Source of the DNA: Verrucomicrobiota bacterium
Lineage (GTDB): Bacteria > Verrucomicrobiota > Verrucomicrobiia > Chthoniobacterales > JAFAMB01
Direction of reading: 5' to 3'
NCBI GenBank assembly: GCA_019247695.1
Contig: JAFBAP010000134.1
Coordinates: 1-50,005 of the forward strand
Length of the DNA stretch: 50,005 nucleotides
Each line of letters opens with the position of its first letter. Within the stretch, counting starts at the first letter, position 1. The notes under the pieces were generated by a model, which worked only from the letters and a program-made list of their open reading frames with translations, was not told the origin of the DNA and did not search any database. This document shows positions 33,931 through 42,182 of this stretch, piece by piece. The position numbers were made by a program, and so were the translations under genes.

Positions 33931-35010
33931 GTGAAAGCAGATCTTCAGCTTCAGGTGGAACGGCGAATCAAGGAAGTGTCGGTGCACGATGAAAACCTTG
34001 AGGAAAAGGTTCTCCGCTTCATCACCGCGCCGGCAGACGGGGCCGGATTTGAGTCGCTGGCGTTTGAAATCCACGGATTCCAGCGCTGTCACAACCTGGT
34101 CTACGCACGTTATTGCGAGCAACTTGGCATAGGAAGTTCGCTGGAATCCTGGAAGCAGATTCCCGCTTTGCCCCAACAAGCGTTCAAGCGGCAGCGGATT
34201 CTGGCCTTCCCGGAAATCGACATTCGTTTTGAATTTCGTACCAGCGGGACCACGGGTGAGGGCTATGGACGCCACCTTTTGCCTTCACTGGCACTTTACC
34301 GGCATTCAGTCCTTGCCGGCTGGCGGTATTTCGGCCTGCCGGAGAAAGGAATACGGTTGCTCATGCAGGCGCCGGAGTATGCGCCGTACTCGTCCCTGGC
34401 CCGCATGGGCGCGATCCTGACCGGCAATCACGCCGAAGCCTTTCTGGTTGATGCCCGTGGAGGGATCGAACGCGACCGCCTGGCGAAGGTTGCCGCGGAA
34501 ACGCAGCGACCGGTCATGCTTTTCGGGACCGCCCTGGCTTTCGTGAACCTTCTCGAGCAATCTAGCGCCATGCCGCTGCCGGCGGGCAGTTTGCTGATGG
34601 AAACCGGCGGGTTCAAAGGGAGCAACCGCGTGATCGACAAGACCGAGCTCTATGAGCGGCTGGCGAACCATTTTCAGGTCCGGGTCGAGGATATCTGGAA
34701 CGAATACGGCATGACGGAACTCACGTCTCAGTTTTACAGCCGGGGTACCGGCGGCCCGCACTTCGGCCCGCCCTGGCTCCGCTTTCTGGTGATCGATCCG
34801 GAAACGAACCGGCCGGCGCCGGCGGGTCAATCCGGCGTGCTTAGGATTTTCGATCTGGCCAATCTGTGGTCGGTCCTAGGCATCCAGACCCAGGACCTCG
34901 CGGTGGCACAACCGGACGGCGGTTTCCTGCTGCTGGGACGCGATCCGGCTGCCTTGCCCCGGGGCTGTTCGCGAGCGGTGGACGAGTTACTCCGGACGGT
35001 GCGGGCGTGA
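33931..35010 (+). CDS. LuxE-type acyl-protein synthetase (adenylate-forming)
   Basis: A 359-residue protein with the LuxE/phenylacetate-CoA ligase-like fold: ATP-loop FRTSGTTGEGYGRH (about 102-114), ETGGFKGSNRV, and NEYGMTELTSQFY. In luminous bacteria LuxE activates fatty acids and passes the acyl group to the LuxC reductase. The start is GTG at 33931. The stop overlaps the LuxC-like gene by 4 nt (GTGA), so the two enzymes are probably made together and act as an acid-to-aldehyde pair. No luciferase genes are present. Confidence 0.88.
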   Translation: MKADLQLQVERRIKEVSVHDENLEEKVLRFITAPADGAGFESLAFEIHGFQRCHNLVYARYCEQLGIGSSLESWKQIPALPQQAFKRQRILAFPEIDIRFEFRTSGTTGEGYGRHLLPSLALYRHSVLAGWRYFGLPEKGIRLLMQAPEYAPYSSLARMGAILTGNHAEAFLVDARGGIERDRLAKVAAETQRPVMLFGTALAFVNLLEQSSAMPLPAGSLLMETGGFKGSNRVIDKTELYERLANHFQVRVEDIWNEYGMTELTSQFYSRGTGGPHFGPPWLRFLVIDPETNRPAPAGQSGVLRIFDLANLWSVLGIQTQDLAVAQPDGGFLLLGRDPAALPRGCSRAVDELLRTVRA

Positions 35011-36080
35011 CCCTGCCCTTTCGGGAACGCCTGGAGCGGATCTCGGACGCCCTGCTCGGCTGCCCGATCGTGCAGCCGGCGTCGGTCGCACAGCTGGCGC
35101 AGTGGGTTGACGCCGAACTCGGTCCCGGGGCGCTCAGCGAGGACACCATTCCGTACGGCGGCCGGCGCCGGCGGCTGCAGCCCTTGTCCCCCATCCTTCA
35201 TGTCGTCTCGGGCAATACCCCGCACGCCGCGGTCCAGAGCCTGGTTCGAGGCTTGGTGACCGGCGCAGCCGTGCAGTGGATCAAAGTCCCGCAAGCCGTT
35301 CGCCTGGCCGAACTGGAAAACTTCGTGACGGCTTTGCCGGAATGCATGCGACCGGCGTTGGCGCAGGAGCTTCCCGCTGCCTGGTTAGAGCGGGCTGCAG
35401 CGGTGGCTGTCTTCGGTGCTGACGAGACCATTCGTGAGTTCGCCAGGCGGATTCAACCCTGGCAGCGCTTTCTTCCGCATGGGAACAAGGTGAGTTTTGG
35501 ATGGATTCGCGGCCGGTACGATGAAGAGTTGTTGGCGGCGCTCACCCGGGACGTCGTTGCGTTTGATCAATTGGGCTGCCTGTCCCCGCAGTTCTACCTC
35601 GTGTCCGGTGACGCCCGAAATTTCGCGCGGGATCTGGCTGCGATTTTCAGCCGGGAGGAACCTGATTGGCCCCCGCTCCGGCTTACTACTCAGGAGGCCG
35701 CCCGGCTGCGCGAGTTCCGGGATATGCACCAACTGAGGGCCGCCTGCAGAGACGGCACGGCCGTCTGGGGCAGCGCCGAAGGGCTGGCCTGGACGGTGAT
35801 TTTCGATCCACGCCCTGAGTTTGCGTGGACGCCGCTCCTGCGAACGGTCGTCGTTAAAGCGGAAACGGAAGGCGTGCTGGAGCGGTTGCGGCGGATCGCC
35901 CCTTTCCTGAGTACCATCGCCGTTCATCCGTACACCGAGGAAGGGCTCACGCTTGCGGTGCGCCTCGGCGCACAGCGGGTTTGCCGGGCGGGCGCCATGC
36001 AAAACCCGGATTGGCTCTGGCACCATGACGGCTGGCCGAGCCTCGGGGCCTTTCTCCGTTACGTGGATGTGGAGAACTGA
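35007..36080 (+). CDS. LuxC-type acyl-CoA/acyl-protein reductase
   Basis: About 357 residues from the GTG at 35007, which overlaps the stop of the LuxE-like gene. Features include a nucleotide-binding loop (PILHVVSGNTPHAAVQSLVR) and the acyl-carrying cysteine C191 in FDQLGCLSPQFY. LuxC enzymes reduce acyl groups to long-chain aldehydes with NADPH. A longer upstream frame exists to 34866 but overlaps luxE heavily and is rejected. A family B repeat follows 7 bp after the stop. The physiological product in a non-luminous bacterium is unknown. Confidence 0.88.
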   Translation: MTLPFRERLERISDALLGCPIVQPASVAQLAQWVDAELGPGALSEDTIPYGGRRRRLQPLSPILHVVSGNTPHAAVQSLVRGLVTGAAVQWIKVPQAVRLAELENFVTALPECMRPALAQELPAAWLERAAAVAVFGADETIREFARRIQPWQRFLPHGNKVSFGWIRGRYDEELLAALTRDVVAFDQLGCLSPQFYLVSGDARNFARDLAAIFSREEPDWPPLRLTTQEAARLREFRDMHQLRAACRDGTAVWGSAEGLAWTVIFDPRPEFAWTPLLRTVVVKAETEGVLERLRRIAPFLSTIAVHPYTEEGLTLAVRLGAQRVCRAGAMQNPDWLWHHDGWPSLGAFLRYVDVEN

Positions 36081-36087
36081 GGGTGCG

Positions 36088-36520
36088 GTCACACGGCGGC
36101 CACGGCGATCTGGCGGGCACCACGTAAGAGTTCACACGGCGAACACGGCGGGCCACGGCGAACACGGCGGGAAGAGGGAGAAGGGGAAAGGGTTCGGAGT
36201 TCGGAGTTCGGGGTTCGGGGTTCGGAGCGGCAGCATGGGTGCCGGCCATCCGTGTCAAGTTCGGGATTTCTGGATCCGTTTCTGCGTTCGTCTGCGTGTT
36301 CTGCGGATGATTCCGTCTTCCCGCCGCGTTCCGCCGAAAGATTGGATCCAGTCATAGGACGTCTCCGAGCTCCGAACCCCGAACTCCAAACTCCGAACTC
36401 TTTCCTCTTCCCGCCGTGGTCGCCGTGGCCCGCCGTGTTCGCCGTGTGAACTCAGTCGTTGTGCCCGCCAGATCGCCGTGTGACCGTGTGAACTCTTACG
36501 TGGTGCCCGCCGTGTGACCG
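36088..36520. repeat. Family B composite inverted-repeat element
   Basis: Left arm 36088-36229 (GTCACACGGCGGCC, then GTAAGAGTTCACACGGCG, CACGGCGG units, TTCGGAG heptamers) and right arm about 36362-36520 in inverse orientation, ending CCCGCCGTGTGAC (36506-36518). The centre repeats the TCTGCGT-TCTGCGTGTTCTGCGG text of the element at 17770-18202. It fills the gap between the LuxC-like gene and the gene at 36568. Apparent reading frames here are repeat translations. Confidence 0.9.
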
Positions 36521-36525
36521 AGCCC

Positions 36526-36550
36526 TTTTTCGCTTGTGGCCTTCGTGGCA
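36526..36550. repeat. Family A arm remnant
   Basis: TTTTTCGCTTGTGGCCTTCGTGGCA resembles one arm of the family A elements (TTTTCCGCTTGTGGCATTTGTGGCA). It lies directly after the family B end, repeating the A/B junction seen at 22766-22782. Confidence 0.6.
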
Positions 36551-36567
36551 TCTGGTTACGTGCCCGG

Positions 36568-36834
36568 ATGTTCCGTCATTGTTTCCGGATTACTTTTCAG
36601 AACGAACAAGCGGCATATTACCAGTTCCATGTGTTTCCACCGGTGGTGCACCTGCCGTGGGTAAGCGGATGGGCCCGGAAACGCGACACGAACACGCAGC
36701 TGGTCCTGGTGGAATTAGCCGAGGAAGGTGACCGCGATCGTTTCCTGGAAATGTGCTGCGAAAACCCGCACGTGCTTAAAATCGAGGAAATCAGCGAAGA
36801 CGAATTTACGTACGCCCCATCGCACGACATTTAG
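36568..36834 (+). CDS. Small hypothetical protein
   Basis: 88 residues from the ATG at 36568 (MFRHCFRITFQNEQAAYYQF). The open frame continues 54 nt upstream into the repeats, but that part is not protein-like. It is a compact alpha/beta sequence with no known motif (VVHLPWVSGWARKRDTNTQL, then an acidic C-terminus). It lies 17 bp before the HPr gene on the same strand, so the two are probably cotranscribed. Confidence 0.6.
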   Translation: MFRHCFRITFQNEQAAYYQFHVFPPVVHLPWVSGWARKRDTNTQLVLVELAEEGDRDRFLEMCCENPHVLKIEEISEDEFTYAPSHDI

Positions 36835-36850
36835 CCCGGCCGTTTCTGTC

Positions 36851-37153
36851 ATGAACCTCAGGAAAGATCCACCCGCCATTACCGTACTGACGCGCACCTT
36901 GAAGGTGACCAACCCCAGCGGTCTGCATGCCAGACCCACGAGCGCGATCGTGCGGTGTGCGATGCGCTTCAGGAGTGAGATTACGATTGAAGCGAACGGC
37001 CGGCGTTGCTCTGCGGTAAGCATCATGGACATCATGACCGCTGATATCCGGTCCGGAACGGACATCGTGGTGACGGCGGCGGGCCCGGATGCCGAAAAAG
37101 CGTTGCAGGCCTTGGAGATCTGCCTCGGAGAACTCGAGGCGAAAGGTCTGTAG
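36851..37153 (+). CDS. HPr family phosphocarrier protein
   Basis: A 100-residue protein with the HPr active-site motif GLHARPTSAI (phosphorylated His26) and the regulatory serine Ser57 in AVSIMDIM, spaced 31 residues apart as in canonical HPr (His15/Ser46). A longer frame to 36728 overlaps the previous gene and is rejected. It probably transfers phosphate in a phosphotransferase or regulatory system, and the kept serine suggests HPr-kinase control. No EI, EII or HprK gene is in the window. A terminator follows. Confidence 0.92.
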   Translation: MNLRKDPPAITVLTRTLKVTNPSGLHARPTSAIVRCAMRFRSEITIEANGRRCSAVSIMDIMTADIRSGTDIVVTAAGPDAEKALQALEICLGELEAKGL

Positions 37154-37189
37154 TGCCGCCGAATCCGGCCGGCTGCCCCCAGCGGCCTG

Positions 37190-37216
37190 AACCCTGGGTT
37201 CGCCCCGGTTTTTTTT
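37190..37216 (+). terminator. Rho-independent terminator after HPr
   Basis: AACC-CT-GGG-TTCG-CCC-C-GGTT forms a hairpin with a UUCG tetraloop and a small internal loop, followed by six more T residues. A further 8-bp GC-rich hairpin (GGCC/GCTG arms) lies just upstream near 37167-37188. Confidence 0.7.
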
Positions 37217-37377
37217 AGCTCTTTCGGGTTACGGCCTTACCCGCAGTTGGCGAGAGTGGTGCGAAATTACTCACGTGTGAGCCATAGCAGCCTATTCAAG
37301 ACACGAACGCGCTCTATGCCGGACGTTTAACATTTTGTCGCGACTCAAAACTGATCCCAGCCGGAGGCAACATTAGG

Positions 37378-38025
37378 ATGCGGAAGGTTCAAGATACGGC
37401 CGGTAAAGCTGCCGCCTTGTGCGCCCACCTTAACCAATTCTCCGTTCCTGCGGCCGTTTTAAACCAGGACCGGCGGCACTTTCAGAGCTGGAACCAAAGC
37501 TTTTTGGACCTGGTCGAGCTTGCGCACGACGAAATCATGACGGCGCAGGTCGACTCGATCTTCTCGTTCTTCCCGGCCTGGAATGAGCCGGCATCGGGAA
37601 TGCGCATCGTCGCAGCCGTGATTCGAAATCCCTCCTCGGCCCGGAAGCCGCGGACGATCGTCGGTATGGAGCACCCGGCGGTCCAAGGCCGGACGTCGCT
37701 CCTGCTGGCGCACGACCTTTGGTTGAGGGGCGCCGCGTTTGAAGCGGGTAAACAGAAAGGGGAGCACGAGACGAGCCAGCAATTGAAGCAGCGGCTGGAC
37801 GCGGCCATCCAAGGTAACCTGCGAAAGCTTACCCCGATGCTGACGCACTTACTGGAGTCCGCACCCGCGGCGAGCCGCCAACGGAGCGAAATCCAGAAGA
37901 TGGTGACCATCCTGCAGAAAATGCAGGATTTCGTCCGAAGTGATTTTGACGCATTGTTCTTGGCCGGCAGTGCAGAGGAGATCAAGGGCGGCAATGCTCT
38001 GGAGGAGGAGCCGGGAGGCCGGTAA
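37378..38025 (+). CDS. Hypothetical protein, possibly with a PAS-like N-terminus
   Basis: 215 residues. The first 130 residues (AAVLNQDRRHFQSWNQSFLDLVE) have the rhythm of a PAS-type sensor domain (a stored variable followed by a small barrel), but no diagnostic motif. The rest is helical (QLKQRLDAAIQGNLRKLTPM and RQRSEIQKMVTILQKMQDFV), resembling a histidine-kinase-like dimerisation helix pair without the phospho-His box. No signal peptide or membrane span. It overlaps nothing and precedes the cysteine genes by about 70 bp. Confidence 0.65.
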   Translation: MRKVQDTAGKAAALCAHLNQFSVPAAVLNQDRRHFQSWNQSFLDLVELAHDEIMTAQVDSIFSFFPAWNEPASGMRIVAAVIRNPSSARKPRTIVGMEHPAVQGRTSLLLAHDLWLRGAAFEAGKQKGEHETSQQLKQRLDAAIQGNLRKLTPMLTHLLESAPAASRQRSEIQKMVTILQKMQDFVRSDFDALFLAGSAEEIKGGNALEEEPGGR

Positions 38026-38098
38026 ACCCGGAGGTCGCGCACGGACCCGGGTCGGAAAGGGTTTGACGGTCAACTCCGGAGAGATTGAGAGTGCAGGA

Positions 38099-39475
38099 AT
38101 GACGTCTGCCGTGGAACCGAAGCCAGACATTCTTAATCTCATCGGCAACACGCCGATGGTCCGGGTCTCGCGGCTGGACACCGGGTCCTGCGAACTCTTT
38201 GTCAAACTCGAGAACCAAAATCCGACCGGCTCAATCAAAGACCGCATGGCGCTCGCCATGGTCGAGGCCGCGGAGCGGGACGGGAAGATTCGACCGGGCG
38301 GCACCCTGGTGGAGGCTACGGCGGGCAACACGGGCTTGGCCCTGGCGTTGGTGGCTGCCGCCAAAGGTTACCGCCTGGTGCTGGTGATCCCCGACAAGAT
38401 GTCACAGGAAAAAGTGCTGCACCTGCGTGCGCTGGGCGCCAGGACGGTCATCACCCGCTCGGACGTAATTAAAGGGCATCCGGAATATTACCAGGACCTG
38501 GCCGCCCGGATCGCGCGCGAAACGCCCGGAGCATTCTTTGTCAACCAGTTCGCCAACCCGGCTAATCCCCTCGCCCACGAGCAGACAACCGGTCCGGAGA
38601 TCTGGCGTCAGATGGGCCAGCGACTCGATGCGGTGGTGGTCGGCGTCGGTTCAAGCGGCACTCTGACGGGCCTGAGCCGTTTCTTTGCGAGGGTCGCTCC
38701 GAAGTGCGAGATCATTCTGGCGGACCCGGAAGGTTCAGTGCTGGCGGGCTACGTCCACGAGCATCACGTCGGGCGGGCCGGTTCCTGGATGGTTGAAGGT
38801 ATCGGCGAGGATTTCGTGCCGGAGATCGCTGATCTTTCGCGAGTAATCAAGGCCTACAGCATCCCGGATGCGGAAAGCTTCCAGGCCGCACGCGACATGC
38901 TTAGACTTGAAGGCATCTTTGCCGGTTCGTCCTCGGGAACCCTGTTTGCCGCCGCCCTCCGGTACTGCCGGGAACAACCCACCGCCAGGCGCGTGGTCAC
39001 CTTTGCGTGCGACAGCGGCAACAAATATCTCTCCAAGATGTACAGCGATATCTGGATGGCAGACCAGGGCTTCCTGCCGCGGACTCGCTTCGGGGATTTG
39101 CGTGACCTGATCTCGCGCCGCTACCAGGACGGGACCGTGGTCGCCGTCGGGCCCTCCGATACGCTGCTCACCGCGTTCAACCGAATGCGAATTGCGGACG
39201 TCTCACAGCTGCCCGTACTCGACCAGAATGGATTGGTCGGCATCATTGATGAATCGGATCTCCTCGTCCGGGTCCAGGACGGCGGAGGCTCGTTCCAGGA
39301 CCCGGTCGGCATTGCGATGGCCAGCCGGGTGGAAACGCTGCAGGCGGACGAACCGATCGCGGCCGTCCGAAAGATCCTTGACGAAGGCAAGGTGGCCATC
39401 GTGATGGCCGGCCGGGAATTCGTCGGCCTCATCACCCGCATTGACCTGCTGAACTTCCTGCGCAGACACGTTTGA
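38099..39475 (+). CDS. cbs: Cystathionine beta-synthase (PLP domain plus CBS pair)
   Basis: Condenses serine (or an activated serine) with homocysteine to cystathionine. From the ATG at 38099 it has 458 residues: a PLP-dependent fold-type II domain with Lys47 in NPTGSIKDRMA, AGNTGLALA and the phosphate-binding VGVGSSGTLTG, then two CBS domains (about 335-458: ISRRYQDGTVVAVGPSDTLL and FVGLITRIDLLNF). No heme-binding N-terminus is visible. Upstream in-frame ATGs overlap the previous gene and are rejected. The next gene starts on the stop codon (TGATG). Confidence 0.92.
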   Translation: MTSAVEPKPDILNLIGNTPMVRVSRLDTGSCELFVKLENQNPTGSIKDRMALAMVEAAERDGKIRPGGTLVEATAGNTGLALALVAAAKGYRLVLVIPDKMSQEKVLHLRALGARTVITRSDVIKGHPEYYQDLAARIARETPGAFFVNQFANPANPLAHEQTTGPEIWRQMGQRLDAVVVGVGSSGTLTGLSRFFARVAPKCEIILADPEGSVLAGYVHEHHVGRAGSWMVEGIGEDFVPEIADLSRVIKAYSIPDAESFQAARDMLRLEGIFAGSSSGTLFAAALRYCREQPTARRVVTFACDSGNKYLSKMYSDIWMADQGFLPRTRFGDLRDLISRRYQDGTVVAVGPSDTLLTAFNRMRIADVSQLPVLDQNGLVGIIDESDLLVRVQDGGGSFQDPVGIAMASRVETLQADEPIAAVRKILDEGKVAIVMAGREFVGLITRIDLLNFLRRHV

Positions 39476-40653
39476 TGATGCGTAAACCCGACGCTTTTGG
39501 TTTTGCAACGCGCGCCATCCATGCCGGTCAGGAACCTGACCCGGCCACCGGCGCCATCATGACCCCGATTTACCAGACCTCCACGTACGTCCAGCAAAGT
39601 CCGGGAGTTCACAAAGGGTACGATTATGCCCGCAGCATCAACCCTACCCGGCTTGCCTATGAACGGTGCGTTGCGGACCTGGAAAATGGGACCAGGGCGT
39701 TTGCGTTCGCGTCCGGCCTGGCGGCCATGGCAACCGTCCTGGAACTGCTGAACTCCGGCGCCCACGTCGTTGCGAGTGACGACCTGTACGGCGGAACGTT
39801 TCGCCTGTTCGAACGCGTCCGCCGGCACTCGGCCAACCTTAGCTTTACCTTTGTCGACCTGACTGACCCGGGCGCACTCAAGCGAGCTTACCGGCCGGAG
39901 ACGAAGATGATCTGGGTCGAAAGCCCGAGCAATCCCCTGCTTAAGCTCGTTGACCTGGAGGCGGCCGCAGACTTCGCGCTGGCGAACGGGTTATTAGCCG
40001 TCGCCGACAACACCTTTGCGAGTCCCTGGATTCAGCGGCCGCTCGACCTTGGTTTTTCGATCGTAATCCACTCGGCCACCAAGTACCTCAACGGGCACTC
40101 CGACATGGTCGGCGGGGCGGCCGTGGTCGGGCGCGGCGATGATCTGGAAGCAACCGCTGACCGCCTGGCCTTTCTCCAGAACGCCGTCGGGGCCGTGGCG
40201 GGTCCGTTTGACAGCTACCTGGCGCTGCGCGGGCTCAAAACGCTCGCGGTACGGATGGAACGCCACTGCGCGAACGCCGCCGGGTTGGCGGCGTGGCTTG
40301 AGGGCCACCCTAAAGTCCGCCAGGTGAATTATCCCGGCCTGGAATCCCACCCCCAGCACGCGCTTGCAAAAAAACAGATGCGAGGCTTCGGCGGCATGAT
40401 CGCCGCGTATCTGGATAGCGATCTCGATGGGGTCCGCCGCTTTTTGGAGAGCACCCGCCTTTTCGCCCTGGCCGAAAGCCTGGGAGGCGTTGAAAGTCTC
40501 ATCGAACATCCGGGCCTGATGACTCACGGATCCATCCCGGCGCCCCAGCGGGCAGCCTTGGGAATCGACGACAGCCTGGTCCGGCTTTCGGTGGGGATCG
40601 AGGATTACAACGACCTTGAAGCTGACCTCGCGTACGCGCTGGAGCAGGTGTGA
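39475..40653 (+). CDS. Cystathionine gamma-lyase / gamma-synthase family PLP enzyme
   Basis: A 392-residue Cys/Met metabolism enzyme with IYQTSTYVQ, YARSINPTRLAYE, FASGLAAMA and the PLP lysine K203 in HSATKYLNGHSD. Gamma-lyase and gamma-synthase are hard to separate by reading. Coupling to cystathionine beta-synthase (ATG overlaps its stop by one base) favours gamma-lyase, completing reverse transsulfuration from homocysteine to cysteine. Confidence 0.93.
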   Translation: MMRKPDAFGFATRAIHAGQEPDPATGAIMTPIYQTSTYVQQSPGVHKGYDYARSINPTRLAYERCVADLENGTRAFAFASGLAAMATVLELLNSGAHVVASDDLYGGTFRLFERVRRHSANLSFTFVDLTDPGALKRAYRPETKMIWVESPSNPLLKLVDLEAAADFALANGLLAVADNTFASPWIQRPLDLGFSIVIHSATKYLNGHSDMVGGAAVVGRGDDLEATADRLAFLQNAVGAVAGPFDSYLALRGLKTLAVRMERHCANAAGLAAWLEGHPKVRQVNYPGLESHPQHALAKKQMRGFGGMIAAYLDSDLDGVRRFLESTRLFALAESLGGVESLIEHPGLMTHGSIPAPQRAALGIDDSLVRLSVGIEDYNDLEADLAYALEQV

Positions 40654-40686
40654 ACGGGTGAGTCCTGCCTTGAGCCGGGCGACCTC

Positions 40687-41382
40687 CTACCAACCGATCT
40701 TGTTCCGGTCCCGGAAAAAGCTCCCGGTCAGACTTGAAGGCGCTTCTACGGCGAGCCAGACGATGGTGTCCGCACCCTGTGCGACCGAGCGTGTGGCGCT
40801 CGGTCCCCCCATGTCCGTGCGAACCCAGCCAGGGCAGACCGCATTCACGGCAATACGGTGCTGCCGCAGAGTCTGGTCAAGCATCAACGTGATTCCGTTC
40901 AGGGTCAGCTTCGAGAGGCAGTAAGATGGAACGTCCGGCGAAAGGCCGTCGAGCGCACCGTAGCCGCTGGAAACGTTGATAACCCGGGCTTCGCCGGATT
41001 TCTGCAGGTAAGGAAGGAACTCCTGGGCGACGCGCAGGGCGCCGAACGCGTTCGTCTGGAAAGTCGTTGCCAATTGTTGCCGGGTCACGGATAAAATGTT
41101 CACGCCTTCATCCGGGTAAATGCCCGCGTTATTGACGAGGACGTCAAGACGATCGTGACCCTTGCCAAACGCGGCGGCCGCTTCATGCATGCTCGCATCA
41201 TCGGCTACATCGAGCGGTAAAAATTCGGCGTTGTCCGGCAACTTCGCGAGCGCTGCCTTGCCGGCGTGGGGATTGCGCGCCGCCAGCACCACATGAAAAT
41301 CCCTGGCGGCCAACTGCCGCGCGACCTCAAATCCTATGCCTTTATTGGCGCCGGTAACCAGCGCAACCTTTTGGTTAGCCAT
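40687..41382 (-). CDS. Short-chain dehydrogenase/reductase
   Basis: About 231 residues from the ATG at 41382 (MANQKVALVTGANKGIGFEV). Cofactor loop TGANKGIG (10-17), LVNNAGIYPD, catalytic Ser in INVSSGYGAL and the YCLSK active site are present, so it is a classical SDR. The TGANKGIG/NNAGI text resembles plant and bacterial carbonyl-reductase-like members using NADPH. Substrate unknown. It converges with the transsulfuration pair. Confidence 0.92.
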   Translation of the reverse strand: MANQKVALVTGANKGIGFEVARQLAARDFHVVLAARNPHAGKAALAKLPDNAEFLPLDVADDASMHEAAAAFGKGHDRLDVLVNNAGIYPDEGVNILSVTRQQLATTFQTNAFGALRVAQEFLPYLQKSGEARVINVSSGYGALDGLSPDVPSYCLSKLTLNGITLMLDQTLRQHRIAVNAVCPGWVRTDMGGPSATRSVAQGADTIVWLAVEAPSSLTGSFFRDRNKIGW

Positions 41383-41535
41383 ACGCAATTTTACCGGAGC
41401 TTCGCAGCCGGACAACCGCCGCGGTTATCATCCAACGGCATATCCCGGCGTTACACGGCACCCGCCGCGCACCGTTTCCGCCATTTGAACGCATCCGTTC
41501 CGCCACTGCGGTCGAAACGTTGAAAAATATAACCT

Positions 41536-41760
41536 ATGGACAACAATAACATCCCTCTTAACAAAGAAACGTTGAAGCTGGCTTCCGACCTCTCGCTTGC
41601 CGCCGGTTTTCTTTCCATCGCGGCTTCCATCATCAGCTGGTTTTCGAGGCGGAGCGAAGATCGAGCGCATGCTGAACGGTTCGGTATTTTCATCGGGCTT
41701 TGGGTGCCGAGCCTTTTTGCCTTGTCCCACCGGCTTGCCCGCGCGGCTGCCGAACAATAG
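41536..41760 (+). CDS. Small predicted membrane protein
   Basis: 74 residues with two hydrophobic segments (LASDLSLAAGFLSIAASIIS and FGIFIGLWVPSLFALSH) separated by a charged SRRSEDRAHAER loop. The ATG lies in an AT-rich leader. No family is recognised. The membrane pattern is convincing for a small hairpin protein. Confidence 0.65.
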   Translation: MDNNNIPLNKETLKLASDLSLAAGFLSIAASIISWFSRRSEDRAHAERFGIFIGLWVPSLFALSHRLARAAAEQ

Positions 41761-41952
41761 GAAACTCCTCCTTTCCGATGCCGGCGCCAGTCACGCGGTC
41801 TCCGCGCCGGCCGCCAGTCCCGTCTCGAGGGCTGGTATTCCCGGATCGCAACGCGGCATTTTTTATGGATCCGCCGGCTGTTGCTGTTCACGGCCGAAAA
41901 GTACTTGCAGGACGGGTCGCCTTGCGCGTATCTTCGCCCGCTTCGCTGGAGG

Positions 41953-42028
41953 GGGGGTATAGCTCAGTTGGTAGAGCGTCTCGTTCGCAATGAGAAGGTC
42001 AGGGGTTCGAATCCCCTTACCTCCACCA
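41953..42028 (+). tRNA. tRNA-Ala (CGC anticodon)
   Basis: Cloverleaf: acceptor GGGGGTA/TACCTCC, D-arm GCTC-AGTTGGTA-GAGC, anticodon stem TCTCG/TGAGA with loop TTCGCAA (anticodon CGC, reading GCG), T-arm AGGGG-TTCGAAT-CCCCT. CCA is encoded at 42026-42028. The body matches bacterial tRNA-Ala. Confidence 0.95.
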
Positions 42029-42182
42029 TGAAGGGAGGCCGGAAGGCGGTCCTGAAGCTTTTCCAGGCGCCGGCATACCCGATTTTAAAGGGAGGGGCTT
42101 ACGATCACATCCATTCCTGCCTTTAATCCGACACACGCGCAGGTTGCGTGCCCGCCCTCAGGAGAACCGGATTGCGCCGGGG

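Noticed and set aside
36514-36567. Longer start for the small gene before HPr
   Set aside because: The added residues come from repeat sequence; the ATG at 36568 begins the protein-like part.
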